A model generated the notes under the pieces. It was not told the DNA's origin. It ran no database searches and worked only from the letters and a program-made list of their open reading frames with translations. Below are positions 7,549-16,041 of a stretch of DNA of 64,000 nucleotides, piece by piece. A program made the position numbers and the translations under genes. Each line of letters begins with the position of its first letter. The first letter of the stretch is position 1. The stretch covers positions 1 to 64,000 of the forward strand of contig JBLWVL010000008.1 in assembly GCA_048268485.1 (NCBI GenBank), written 5' to 3'. This DNA is from Oceanospirillum sp048268485. Its GTDB lineage: Bacteria; Pseudomonadota; Gammaproteobacteria; Pseudomonadales; Halomonadaceae.

Positions 7549-8346
7549 TTAGACAAAAAATACCAGCAGGATAGTGCCTAAAATAAGGCGATATATAACG
7601 AAAGGTAGCATACCGATCCGGTCCAGCAGATGCAGAAATATATGGATACACGCAAGGGCTGCACCGAAAGCGATCAGGCCGCCAACCAAAGTATGGCTAA
7701 TCTGTGCTTCTGTACCGGTCTGGTATAGCTCAGCACCTTTCAGCAAGCCTGCAGCCATAATCAAGGGAATCGACAGTAAAAAACTGAACCGAGCCGCTGT
7801 TTTTCGGTTCAGCCCCAGCATGAGTCCTGCTGTGATAGTAATACCGGAGCGTGATGTTCCCGGGATCAGAGCCAGAGTTTGTGCCAGACCGATCCAGATT
7901 GCATCTTTTATGGTGAAGTCATCTTCCCCACGTTTGCGAGATCCTTTGATATCGGCCCACCAGAGCAGAACACCAAAAAGCAGTGTTGTAATGGCGATAA
8001 TCCAGGTGGCCCGAAGGCTTTGTTCTATGACACCATTGAACAGTTCACCAATGATACATGCTGGGACTGTGGCAAAAATGACTCCCCATGCCATCAGACT
8101 TTGTTGGCTTCTCTGCTGATGAAAGACGCTGGCAAACCAAGCTTTTGTCATTTGACAAATATCACGATAGAAATAAAGCATAACGGCCAATAAAGTGCCG
8201 ACATGGACAGCAACATCAAACGCCAGCCCCTGATCAGCCCAGCCGAACAGCTGGGAAGGTAGTATGAGATGTCCGGAGCTTGAAATCGGTAAAAACTCTG
8301 TCAGCCCCTGTAAAAGAGCTAGAAATGTAACCTGGAACCAATCCAC
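7549..8346 (-). CDS. uppP: undecaprenyl-diphosphatase UppP (BacA)
   Basis: Integral inner-membrane phosphatase (265 aa) that recycles undecaprenyl diphosphate to the carrier lipid used for peptidoglycan and envelope polysaccharides. The family motifs are present: LLQGLTEFLPISSSGHLIL near the N-terminus and PGTSRSGITITAGLMLG around residues 160-180. Many hydrophobic helices fill the rest. It heads a likely uppP-rsmJ unit. Sixty-seven bases before the ATG lies CTTAAT-GTTCT-CTTAAG read toward the gene, a QseB/PmrA-type box, so control by the QseBC-like system at the left of the window is plausible. Confidence 0.95.
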   Translation of the reverse strand: MDWFQVTFLALLQGLTEFLPISSSGHLILPSQLFGWADQGLAFDVAVHVGTLLAVMLYFYRDICQMTKAWFASVFHQQRSQQSLMAWGVIFATVPACIIGELFNGVIEQSLRATWIIAITTLLFGVLLWWADIKGSRKRGEDDFTIKDAIWIGLAQTLALIPGTSRSGITITAGLMLGLNRKTAARFSFLLSIPLIMAAGLLKGAELYQTGTEAQISHTLVGGLIAFGAALACIHIFLHLLDRIGMLPFVIYRLILGTILLVFFV

Positions 8347-8413
8347 AAATGTCAGTCCTTTTGCTGAGGCACGCGTTCACTGTGTGCTATCCGGACAATT
8401 CTGATAGCTCCGG

Positions 8414-8430
8414 CTTAAGAGAACATTAAG
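8414..8430 (-). promoter_or_regulatory. QseB/PmrA-type operator before uppP
   Basis: On the minus strand the site reads CTTAATGTTCTCTTAAG, a perfect CTTAA-N6-CTTAA direct repeat oriented toward uppP. A candidate -10 (GATAGC) follows about 22 bases downstream. It lies in the short gap between tsaB and uppP. Regulator binding is inferred from the motif and from the qseB-like gene in the window. Confidence 0.65.
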
Positions 8431-8441
8431 GGATTACTGCT

Positions 8442-9149
8442 TTATGTTCTCTTATGGGGCCCTTCGCCTTTTTTAAACGCTACATTATCACGCAGATAAA
8501 CAGGTATCGCGTCTTCAGCAGAAACCGTTTTACCCTGTTGCCAGTAAAGTTCCGCCAGGCGAGCAATATCGCCGGCTTTTGGCAGAAGATCGGGGTAAGT
8601 TTGCTGCACGAGACCCTGCATAACGGGCGAGAACTGATCCAGCAGCTGCCAACCACTGCCAGCCCCCACCCAGTCCGCATCATCGATAGGTTTAGCCAGA
8701 GAAACCTGGTCTGGGGCGATTACTTCCGGCTGGGAGACACAATCAAAACCATTGCCGTTCCAGTGATAAGCGGCCCAGTAAACTTCGCCCATACGAGCAT
8801 CAAGGGAGGAGATAATATAGTGGGCAAAGCGCTCCCGGAAAAGAGTAAATGCCATGGTTTCAAGCGTTGTGACAGGAATCACAGGCAGGTCTGCGCCAAA
8901 AGCCAGTCCCTGGGTTACACCTGTTGCGATACGTAAACCCGTAAACGAACCCGGGCCGTTGGCGAATGCGATAGCATCCAGCTCTTGAAGCTTAATACCT
9001 GCGTCGGCCAGAATCTCTTCCACCATAGGAAGCAGCAGCTGAGTGTGCTTACGGGGCTGAAGCTGAAAATTCTCCACAACCTGATCGCCCAATTTCAGGG
9101 CTACCGAGCAAGCTTCTGTTGACGTATCGAGCGCGAGAATGCGTACCAT
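8442..9149 (-). CDS. tsaB: tRNA threonylcarbamoyladenosine biosynthesis protein TsaB
   Basis: Member of the ASKHA-fold TsaB/YeaZ family (235 aa), the non-catalytic partner of TsaD in forming the t6A37 modification of ANN-decoding tRNAs. Recognised by LALDTSTEACSVAL at the N-terminus, HTQLLLPMVEEIL (~40-52) and FANGPGSFTGLRIATGV (~62-78). Length is typical. It is leftward and separated from uppP by a gap that carries its own regulatory site. Confidence 0.93.
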   Translation of the reverse strand: MVRILALDTSTEACSVALKLGDQVVENFQLQPRKHTQLLLPMVEEILADAGIKLQELDAIAFANGPGSFTGLRIATGVTQGLAFGADLPVIPVTTLETMAFTLFRERFAHYIISSLDARMGEVYWAAYHWNGNGFDCVSQPEVIAPDQVSLAKPIDDADWVGAGSGWQLLDQFSPVMQGLVQQTYPDLLPKAGDIARLAELYWQQGKTVSAEDAIPVYLRDNVAFKKGEGPHKRT

Positions 9150-9320
9150 CTTTTATCTGCCTAAGAACAAAAAGACAATTATACGCATTCCCTTGGCATG
9201 AGCGAAATGTAAATGGGGCTTTAAATCATTCTGCTATAGCCGGAAAAAAGGCAATCCGGCACATATAATGAACAGGATTGCAGCCGGAAACGTCAGCTCA
9301 AGTTGAGCAGAGCCAAGATG

Positions 9321-9872
9321 TTACCCTTGGTGACCGTGAAACTGACTCACGCGGTGGAATATGTGGTTGTCGCAGCGGTGGCAGCGTTCAATCGGACGTG
9401 TATGGGTGACAACAACAATTTTGTCGCACTCCGTACAACTAAAGGTACCGGCAGTTGCCAGTTCACCTTCAATATAGGTTCCGGGATCACTTTCCAGTTT
9501 TTGCTCAAGCTCTAACTGGTCGATGCGGGTTTTATCTGCAACGGACTGAAGTGCGCGGGCCAAAGACAGTTCCAGCGCTGACAGGTCAATATTCAGCCAC
9601 TCACCTAATCCGCGGCCGGTTGAGCTGACAAAGTGCCCCAGATCCTGAAGATCCCGGTTTAACCAGGTGGTCAGCAGGGCTACTTCATCTTTGGTCAGAC
9701 GCTCCAGATCCTGCTCGAATTCCACCGCATCGCGGACCTCCTTCTCCAGGGTTTCCAGTGTGTTGTGCTCGGCTTCTGCCAGACGCTTTTCAATACGGGC
9801 CAGTGCATTATCGTAATGGCGGGCCAACTTGTTATTGCTGTCTGAGTGGTTTTCTTTTGATAAATCCGACAT
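9321..9872 (-). CDS. zinc-ribbon protein of the YbeL/DUF1451 family
   Basis: Cytoplasmic protein of 183 aa. An N-terminal helical, charged region (LARHYDNALARIEKRLAEAEH onward in part) is followed by a C-terminal zinc ribbon with C-x2-C pairs (CTEC and CHRC). E. coli YbeL is the same family and also adjoins leuS, which supports the call. The start is set at the ATG at 9872 because AAGGAG lies five bases upstream; an in-frame upstream ATG would add 22 residues without a ribosome site. Function is not established. Confidence 0.82.
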   Translation of the reverse strand: MSDLSKENHSDSNNKLARHYDNALARIEKRLAEAEHNTLETLEKEVRDAVEFEQDLERLTKDEVALLTTWLNRDLQDLGHFVSSTGRGLGEWLNIDLSALELSLARALQSVADKTRIDQLELEQKLESDPGTYIEGELATAGTFSCTECDKIVVVTHTRPIERCHRCDNHIFHRVSQFHGHQG

Positions 9873-10188
9873 AACGTCTCCTTGATCGGGAAAGACAGAG
9901 CATGATTCCGGTGAAGATATCACAGGTGCACCCATCACCTTGTTATTTTTGAGTATTTACTATCCAGTAGCAAGAGTCATGGATCAGGATCACTAAAAAA
10001 CGGATCATAAGAAATTTCTTTTTTTTAATCGCTGACTCCTGAAAGGTAAACCCTCTATTTTCTCCCTGTAGCCCCTACCTGTAATCCAGTCACTAGGGTA
10101 GAATCGAGGGTTTAACGAAAACGCTACTTCTAGACCCTATTTGTTAACCCTTCCGGGCCCCCGGAACTGGCAAGGTAACCAAGCGATA
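9873..10188. promoter_or_regulatory. divergent promoter region, YbeL-like gene and leuS
   Basis: No gene seen. The stretch is AT-rich at 9940-10030 and has a possible leuS -10 (TAGAAT at 10099-10104). I see no leader-peptide or T-box-like structure. AAGGT at 10172-10176 may serve as the leuS ribosome site, though it is rather far from the ATG. Confidence 0.4.
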
Positions 10189-12639
10189 ATGGACGTTCAG
10201 TACACTCCCCACAAGATCGAACAGGAAGCACAGGCTTTCTGGGAAAAGAATCAATGCTTTAAAGCTGTAGAAGATGCAAACCGTGAAAAATTCTACTGCT
10301 TGTCTATGTTCCCGTACCCAAGCGGCCGTCTGCATATGGGTCACGTGCGTAACTACACCATTGGTGATGTACTGTCCCGTTATCAGCGACTACGTGGCAA
10401 AAACGTGCTACAGCCTATGGGCTGGGATGCGTTTGGTCTGCCGGCAGAAAATGCTGCCATTAAAAATAACGTAGCTCCGGCCAAATGGACCTACGAAAAC
10501 ATCGATTATATGCGTGACCAGCTGAAGCAACTGGGTTTTGCTTACGACTGGGATCGAGAAATTGCCACCTGCCACCCGGAATACTATCGCTGGGAACAGT
10601 GGTTCTTCACCCGCCTGTTCGAAAAAGGTTTGGTTTACAAGAAGACATCTGCCGTGAACTGGTGCCCTCACGATATGACGGTTCTTGCCAACGAGCAGGT
10701 GATCGACGGTTGCTGCTGGCGCTGCGATACCGAAGTTGAGCGACGTGAGATTCCTCAGTGGTTCCTGAAGATTACGGATTACGCCGATCAGCTGCTGGAC
10801 GATCTGGATAAGGTTGACTGGCCAGAGCAGGTTAAAACCATGCAGCGTAACTGGATCGGTAAATCCCGTGGTGTTGAACTGCGTTTCGGCCTGAAAGACC
10901 GTAGCGAAGAACTGGAAGTGTTTACAACGCGCCCTGATACTCTGATGGGGGTAACCTATGTGGCGGTTGCGGCTCAGCATCCGCTGTCTCTGGAAGCTGC
11001 GCAGACCAACCCTGAGCTGGCTGAGTTTGTCGAAGAGTGCAAACACACCAAGGTTGCTGAAGCGGATATGGCAACCATGGAGAAGAAGGGGATGCCAACT
11101 GGCTTTACCGCCCTTCATCCACTGACCGGCCGTGAAGTACCCGTCATGGTGGCTAACTTCGTTCTGATGGATTATGGCTCAGGTGCCGTGATGGCGGTTC
11201 CGGGTCACGACCAGCGAGACTGGGAGTTTGCCACCAAATACGGCCTGCCGATTGAGCAGGTGATTGCCGCCGCTGAAGGTGACGAAGCGGATCTGTCCAA
11301 AGAAGCCTACACCGAAAAAGGCAAACTGATTAACTCCGGTGAGTTTGACGGTCTCGACTTTGAAGCCGCTTTTGATGCGATTGCTGCCAAGCTGGAAGGC
11401 GAAGGTAAAGGCAAGATTACCATCAACTACCGTTTGCGCGATTGGGGTGTCTCCCGTCAGCGTTACTGGGGGGCGCCAATCCCGATGATCAGCTGTGACA
11501 GCTGTGGTGACGTACCTGTGCCAGAAGACCAGCTGCCGGTGGTACTGCCGGAAGATGTGGATTTCGATGGCGTTGGCTCCCCCATCAAGAAGATGCCGGA
11601 ATTCTACGAAACCACTTGTCCTAAGTGTGGTGGTCCAGCAACCCGTGAAACTGATACCTTCGACACCTTTATGGAGTCCTCCTGGTACTACGCTCGTTAC
11701 GCTTGCCGTAACCAGGGTGAGGCGATGCTCGACTCTGAAGCGGATTACTGGACGCCGGTAAACCATTATATCGGTGGTATCGAGCATGCCATTCTGCACC
11801 TGCTGTACAGCCGCTTCTATCACAAATTGCTACGTGATGAAGGGCTTGTGAATTCGGATGAGCCGTTCCAGCGCCTGCTGACTCAAGGCATGGTACTGAA
11901 AGATGGCAGCAAGATGTCCAAATCCAAGGGCAACACCGTTGACCCGCAGGAACTGATCCAGAAATACGGTGCCGATACCGTACGTCTGTTTATCATGTTT
12001 GCTGCACCACCGGAGCAATCTCTGGAATGGTCCGACTCCGGTGTGGAAGGGGCGAACCGCTTCCTGAAGCGTCTTTGGAAAATGGTACAAGGCCACGTTG
12101 AAGCTGGTCCTGCACCGGAACTGAATCCGGCGGCTCTGAACGACAAGCAGAAAGAACTGCGTCGCAAGACTCACGAAACCATCGCCAAGATCAGCGATGA
12201 TATGGAACGTCGTCTGACCTTTAACACCGCCATTGCGGCTGTTATGGAGCTGACCAACGCCATCACCAAAGTGAATGATGACAGTGCTGAGATGCATGCT
12301 GTTCAGCACGAAGCGATTGAAGCCTGTGTTGTAATGTTGTCACCTATGGTGCCGCATATCGCACACACTCTATGGCAGTTGCTGGGACATGAAGATGCTG
12401 TTATCGACGCCCAGTGGCCACAGGTAGATCAGGATGCGCTTGCCCGCGACTCGATTCAGATGGTTGTTCAGGTCAATGGTAAGGTCCGCAGCAAAATCGA
12501 TGTGGCTGCAGACGCACCAAAAGATGTCGTTGAAGAGCAGGCAAAAGCTGATGAAAAAGTGGCTAAATTCCTGGAAGGTGTCACTATTCGTAAAGTGATT
12601 GTTGTTCCGGGTAAGTTGGTCAATATTGTAGCGAACTAA
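10189..12639 (+). CDS. leuS: leucyl-tRNA synthetase
   Basis: Class I aminoacyl-tRNA synthetase that charges tRNA-Leu; 816 aa from the chosen ATG at 10189 (MDVQYTPHKIEQ). An upstream in-frame TTG would add 16 non-conserved residues. Visible motifs are the HIGH-type box FPYPSGRLHMGHVRN (~41-55), the editing domain (TTRPDTLMGVTYVAV and GAVMAVPGHDQRDWEF), and KMSKSKGN before the C-terminal anticodon-binding region. Cysteine pairs near CDSCGDVPVP and CPKCGG are the bacterial LeuRS zinc-type insertion. A strong terminator follows. Confidence 0.98.
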   Translation: MDVQYTPHKIEQEAQAFWEKNQCFKAVEDANREKFYCLSMFPYPSGRLHMGHVRNYTIGDVLSRYQRLRGKNVLQPMGWDAFGLPAENAAIKNNVAPAKWTYENIDYMRDQLKQLGFAYDWDREIATCHPEYYRWEQWFFTRLFEKGLVYKKTSAVNWCPHDMTVLANEQVIDGCCWRCDTEVERREIPQWFLKITDYADQLLDDLDKVDWPEQVKTMQRNWIGKSRGVELRFGLKDRSEELEVFTTRPDTLMGVTYVAVAAQHPLSLEAAQTNPELAEFVEECKHTKVAEADMATMEKKGMPTGFTALHPLTGREVPVMVANFVLMDYGSGAVMAVPGHDQRDWEFATKYGLPIEQVIAAAEGDEADLSKEAYTEKGKLINSGEFDGLDFEAAFDAIAAKLEGEGKGKITINYRLRDWGVSRQRYWGAPIPMISCDSCGDVPVPEDQLPVVLPEDVDFDGVGSPIKKMPEFYETTCPKCGGPATRETDTFDTFMESSWYYARYACRNQGEAMLDSEADYWTPVNHYIGGIEHAILHLLYSRFYHKLLRDEGLVNSDEPFQRLLTQGMVLKDGSKMSKSKGNTVDPQELIQKYGADTVRLFIMFAAPPEQSLEWSDSGVEGANRFLKRLWKMVQGHVEAGPAPELNPAALNDKQKELRRKTHETIAKISDDMERRLTFNTAIAAVMELTNAITKVNDDSAEMHAVQHEAIEACVVMLSPMVPHIAHTLWQLLGHEDAVIDAQWPQVDQDALARDSIQMVVQVNGKVRSKIDVAADAPKDVVEEQAKADEKVAKFLEGVTIRKVIVVPGKLVNIVAN

Positions 12640-12672
12640 CCTTATTCCAGAGGGGTAGTTCACTGCACTAAA

Positions 12673-12704
12673 ACAGGCACGGCTTAGCCCGTGCCTGTTT
12701 TTTT
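12673..12704 (+). terminator. rho-independent terminator after leuS
   Basis: ACAGGCACGG (12673-12682) pairs with CCGTGCCTGT (12689-12698) around a six-base loop, followed by a run of T. Confidence 0.93.
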
Positions 12705-12767
12705 CCGATGTTACACTTTGCTTAAATCTACTAATTAACTTAAACCTGCGAATAAAACGGAATTCAG

Positions 12768-13310
12768 ATGACGTTGCCAAAGATGAACCTCTTGTCTATT
12801 TCTAAGTGGTTAGGTGGGATTGTGCTGGCAATACTGGTCAGCGGTTGCGGCTTTCAGCTGCGTGAGACAGCTGGTTTTCCAGTGGCGCTGTCGCCACTGT
12901 ATCTCACTGAACAATCTTCTGTTTTCTATAATACTTTGGTTACCCAGCTGACTCAGGGGGATGTTGTGCTTCTGAAAGGCAAAGAGGGGGCTCGTTGGCA
13001 TCTCTGGCTGAGTCAGGTACGTCATCAGAAACAGCAAATGACCTTTAACTCTGATTCCAATAGTTATGATCTCTATGCGGAAGTGAGCTTCCAGTTGATG
13101 AATTCTGATGGGAAATTGGTTGCTCCCCAACGCACACTAAGAACCAGTCGTAGCTATACCAGCAATGATAGCCTTTATAGTGAAGCCAGTGACCTTGCTT
13201 CATTACGCTTTGAGATGGAAGGTTACCTTGCCCAGCGGGTTGCTCGTCAGCTGAGTCGCATCGACCTGCCTGTGGATGAGCAAGTTACTGGTGATAGCCA
13301 ACAACCATGA
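12768..13310 (+). CDS. lptE: LPS-assembly lipoprotein LptE
   Basis: Outer-membrane lipoprotein that plugs the LptD barrel and is needed to place LPS at the cell surface. The protein has 180 aa with a signal segment and lipobox ILVSGC followed by GFQLRE, the classic LptE opening. Order leuS-lptE-holA is conserved in gammaproteobacteria. Its stop overlaps the holA start (ATGA), so translation is coupled. A second Met five codons in is an alternative start. Confidence 0.92.
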   Translation: MTLPKMNLLSISKWLGGIVLAILVSGCGFQLRETAGFPVALSPLYLTEQSSVFYNTLVTQLTQGDVVLLKGKEGARWHLWLSQVRHQKQQMTFNSDSNSYDLYAEVSFQLMNSDGKLVAPQRTLRTSRSYTSNDSLYSEASDLASLRFEMEGYLAQRVARQLSRIDLPVDEQVTGDSQQP

Positions 13311-14338
13311 AAGTTTTTGCGGATAAGCTTGGCGAACAGTTAAAAAAGGGACTTCAGCCGATCTATCTAATATCCGGTGATGAGCCACTGCAGATGCGCG
13401 AAGCGTGCGATATGGTTCGTGCTGCCGTTCGTCAGGCTGGGGCGGAAGAGCGTGAAGTTCATCATGTGGATAACAGTTTCAGCTGGTCTGTTCTGTTGGA
13501 ATCCAGTGCCAGCATGAGTCTCTTTTCCAGTCATAAGCTGATTGAGCTGCATATTCCCAGTGGCAAACCAGGACAGGAAGGCAGTCAGGCGTTACAGGCC
13601 TATGCTCAGGAAATTTCGGATAATCGCGGCCAAAGCGATAACACGCTGATGATTATCTCCGGCAAACTGGAGGGTTCATCAACGAATAGCAAATGGTTTA
13701 AGGCTCTGGATGCTGTCGGTATTTTTGTGCCTGTGTGGCCTCTGGATCAGCAACGCCTGCCAGGCTGGATTACTCACCGGTTAAGGGCTGTGGGTTTTCA
13801 CCCGACACCTGAAGCGGTTTCACTGTTGGCGCAGAGGGTGGAGGGTAACCTGCTGGCCTGTGATCAGGAGATTCAGAAGCTACGCCTTGCCTATCCCGAT
13901 CAAAGGGAACTGGATGATCAGGCGATTCTGGCCGCTGTACACGATAGCTCACGCTACGATGTCTTTAATCTAACCGATGCACTACTGAACGCAGATCCGG
14001 TACGTACCAGTAAGATTCTTGCAGGATTGCAGGGCGAAGGACTTGAGCCACCCATTATTCTTTGGGGTATCACCCGTGAGCTACGTCAGTTAGTCAACCT
14101 GAAACACAGGGTTGATCAAGGACAATCCTTTGATCGCATCTGCCGAGATCTGAGAATCTGGGATAAGCGCAAGCCGACTTATCAGAAAGCTCTGAAAACC
14201 CATAGCCGTAAACAGCTGCACCAGTTGATTCTGATGGCCGAACAGGTGGACCGGAGGATCAAGGGGATTGAGAAAGGTAAAAGCTGGCCTCTGCTGAGCC
14301 AGCTATGTCTGAAGTTCAGCGGATTGAATGTGCTCTGA
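13307..14338 (+). CDS. holA: DNA polymerase III delta subunit
   Basis: Clamp-loader subunit (343 aa) that opens the beta sliding clamp. Family signatures include PIYLISGDEPLQMREACD near residues 18-34 and WGITRELRQLVNLK near 249-262, in the order known for HolA. Starts inside the lptE stop. An inverted repeat, CTCTGAGA (14333-14340) with TCTCAGAG (14350-14357), spans its stop codon and may be a weak terminator. Confidence 0.93.
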   Translation: MKVFADKLGEQLKKGLQPIYLISGDEPLQMREACDMVRAAVRQAGAEEREVHHVDNSFSWSVLLESSASMSLFSSHKLIELHIPSGKPGQEGSQALQAYAQEISDNRGQSDNTLMIISGKLEGSSTNSKWFKALDAVGIFVPVWPLDQQRLPGWITHRLRAVGFHPTPEAVSLLAQRVEGNLLACDQEIQKLRLAYPDQRELDDQAILAAVHDSSRYDVFNLTDALLNADPVRTSKILAGLQGEGLEPPIILWGITRELRQLVNLKHRVDQGQSFDRICRDLRIWDKRKPTYQKALKTHSRKQLHQLILMAEQVDRRIKGIEKGKSWPLLSQLCLKFSGLNVL

Positions 14339-14439
14339 GAGCAACTTAGTCTCAGAGCTTTACTCAGACGAGCTTTCGGTTACTTTTGTATGTTGTCTCT
14401 TCGGCTTGAGATGATTGCAATAATCAGTGGACAGGATTG

Positions 14440-14805
14440 TTAGTCAGCATCAACACCGGCTAATGCTTCGGCTAACTGGAGAGGCTCAATCTCAAGACCT
14501 TCGAGCTCGGCATTCCAGTTAGCGCCAACCAGAACGCCATCATTATCCAGCTCAGGTAACCACTCCTGAACAAAATCTTCAATTTCGACTTTGCTGATCT
14601 GGTAGTCTGCCCACTCCTCAACACAATGAGCTTCGGCATCTTCTTTGTCAGACCAGAAAGGGATCACGTCAGTATCCTCGAACTCCTGAGAGTCCACCAC
14701 AACCCAGCCATCCTCCGACTCAATACCCCAAAGCTCTCCGTTAAAACGGATCTCTTCAATAAAGAGCGAGTAGTTGTCATCAATATTATCAGTCAGGCGT
14801 GTCAT
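14440..14805 (-). CDS. DUF2750 family protein
   Basis: Small acidic cytoplasmic protein of 121 aa. It contains the DUF2750 pattern: GELWGIESEDGWVVV, then IPFWSDKEDAEAH, EWADYQI and FVQEWLPELDNDGVLVG. This family is thought to resemble immunity/SUKH-like folds but has no proven role, and no toxin gene is adjacent. It is transcribed leftward, convergent with holA. Function unknown. Confidence 0.75.
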   Translation of the reverse strand: MTRLTDNIDDNYSLFIEEIRFNGELWGIESEDGWVVVDSQEFEDTDVIPFWSDKEDAEAHCVEEWADYQISKVEIEDFVQEWLPELDNDGVLVGANWNAELEGLEIEPLQLAEALAGVDAD

Positions 14806-15127
14806 AATAGGATCACCAAATTTAATCAGTTAGAAGCAATATGACTGCTTAATAAGTAACACGCAGGCCAGCCGGGTTAACCCCACGAGGCGATCTGGGT
14901 GCAAACAATCACTACCACATTCAGGACTGCCAGATTAGCATGGCTAACAGGAATTGCTATCTAAGATAGATTAATTTTTATTAAAAACTAAAATTTCCTC
15001 TTCATTGAGAGAATTTTCCCGCCACAACTTGACCGTACCGGCGCTAAACCGCAAGATGGCGCGGTCTAAACCGGCTGTTCGGTACCCCGGACGCATTATC
15101 GATATTTGAGAACAAAGCAAACTGATC
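14806..15127. other. intergenic region with a structured leader before rlmA
   Basis: No gene seen in about 320 bases. Near rlmA there is nested dyad symmetry: GTACCG (15035-15040) with CGGTAC (15080-15085), and inside it ACCGC (15048-15052) with GCGGT (15061-15065). CTAAACCG occurs twice (15044-15051 and 15066-15073). It could be an operator or a folded 5' leader; there is no T-tract, so it is not a terminator. Confidence 0.35.
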
Positions 15128-15994
15128 ATGGCAAAATTCACACCCTCCGTAAATCTTATCTGTCCACTGGATCAGCAACCTCTGACACTTGAAGGGCGCA
15201 GCCTTAAGTGTGCTTCAGGCCATAGTTTTGATATTGCCAAACAGGGTTACGTAAACCTGCTGCCCGTTCAGAAAAAGAAATCGAAAGATCCCGGTGACAG
15301 TAAGGAGATGATTCAGGCCCGCCAGCGTTTTTTACAGGCTGGGCTTTATCAGCCTATCTCTGATCAGTTGAATCAACTGGTTAGCGAACAGCTGGATGTT
15401 TCGGGTAATAAACCTGTAACTATTCTGGATGCCGGTTGTGGTGAAGGCTACTACCTGAGCCGTTTGGCAACAGAAAATAAGTTGATTGAAAAAACGCAGG
15501 TTGAATTACTTGGTGTGGATATCTCTAAATGGGGTGTTCAGGCGGCAACCAAATATCAGCTTCCGATCACCTGGATTGTAGGTACCAATGCCCAGTTACC
15601 TGTTGAGCCTGGTTCACTGGATCTGATTATCTGTATGTTTGGTTTCTGGCAACCGGAGTGGTTTGCCAAGGTACTAAAACCCGGCGGCAAGGTGATTCTG
15701 GCCGAATCAGGTGTTGATCACCTGATTGAGTTACGTGAGATCATTTATAAAGAAGTTCACCGGAAGAATGTACCTGAACTTAAGGACATAGCTGAAGTAG
15801 GTTTTAAGCTGATTGATCAGCAGCAGCTTGAATTCCGGCCTGCCACTCTAAATAAAGAGCAGGTTCAGGATCTGCTGGTGATGACCCCGCACCTGTACCG
15901 GGCTAACTACGAAGGCAAGCAGAGTGCTCAGCAGCTGGACCAGCTTGACCTGACCGCTCAGGTTGTCTTTCGGGTGCTGCAATATCAAACTTAG
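15128..15994 (+). CDS. rlmA: 23S rRNA (guanine745-N1)-methyltransferase RlmA
   Basis: SAM-dependent methyltransferase of 288 aa. An N-terminal zinc-finger-like segment (CPLDQQPL, then KCASGHSFDIAKQGYVNLL) is followed by the family-specific KDPGDSKEMIQARQRFL and a Rossmann domain with DAGCGEGYYL (~100-109). In E. coli RlmA the first zinc pair is C-x2-C; here the second position is Asp (C12-x2-D15), so the site would be C/D/C/H. Modification of G745 is inferred from family membership. A possible structured leader precedes it. Confidence 0.88.
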   Translation: MAKFTPSVNLICPLDQQPLTLEGRSLKCASGHSFDIAKQGYVNLLPVQKKKSKDPGDSKEMIQARQRFLQAGLYQPISDQLNQLVSEQLDVSGNKPVTILDAGCGEGYYLSRLATENKLIEKTQVELLGVDISKWGVQAATKYQLPITWIVGTNAQLPVEPGSLDLIICMFGFWQPEWFAKVLKPGGKVILAESGVDHLIELREIIYKEVHRKNVPELKDIAEVGFKLIDQQQLEFRPATLNKEQVQDLLVMTPHLYRANYEGKQSAQQLDQLDLTAQVVFRVLQYQT

Positions 15995-16041
15995 GCTAAA
16001 AAGCTTTTAAGGTGTCTGTAATCCGGCCGGTTAAATAAGGC

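Noticed and set aside
9939..10188. T-box or leader peptide attenuator before leuS
   Set aside because: No run of Leu codons in a short frame and no antiterminator/terminator pair; T-boxes are not expected in this group.
12721..12744. CTTAAA pair upstream of lptE as a QseB site
   Set aside because: The two halves are 18 bases apart rather than 11.
14440..14805. DUF2750 gene as the immunity half of a toxin system
   Set aside because: No toxin-like gene adjoins it; neighbours are holA and rlmA housekeeping genes.
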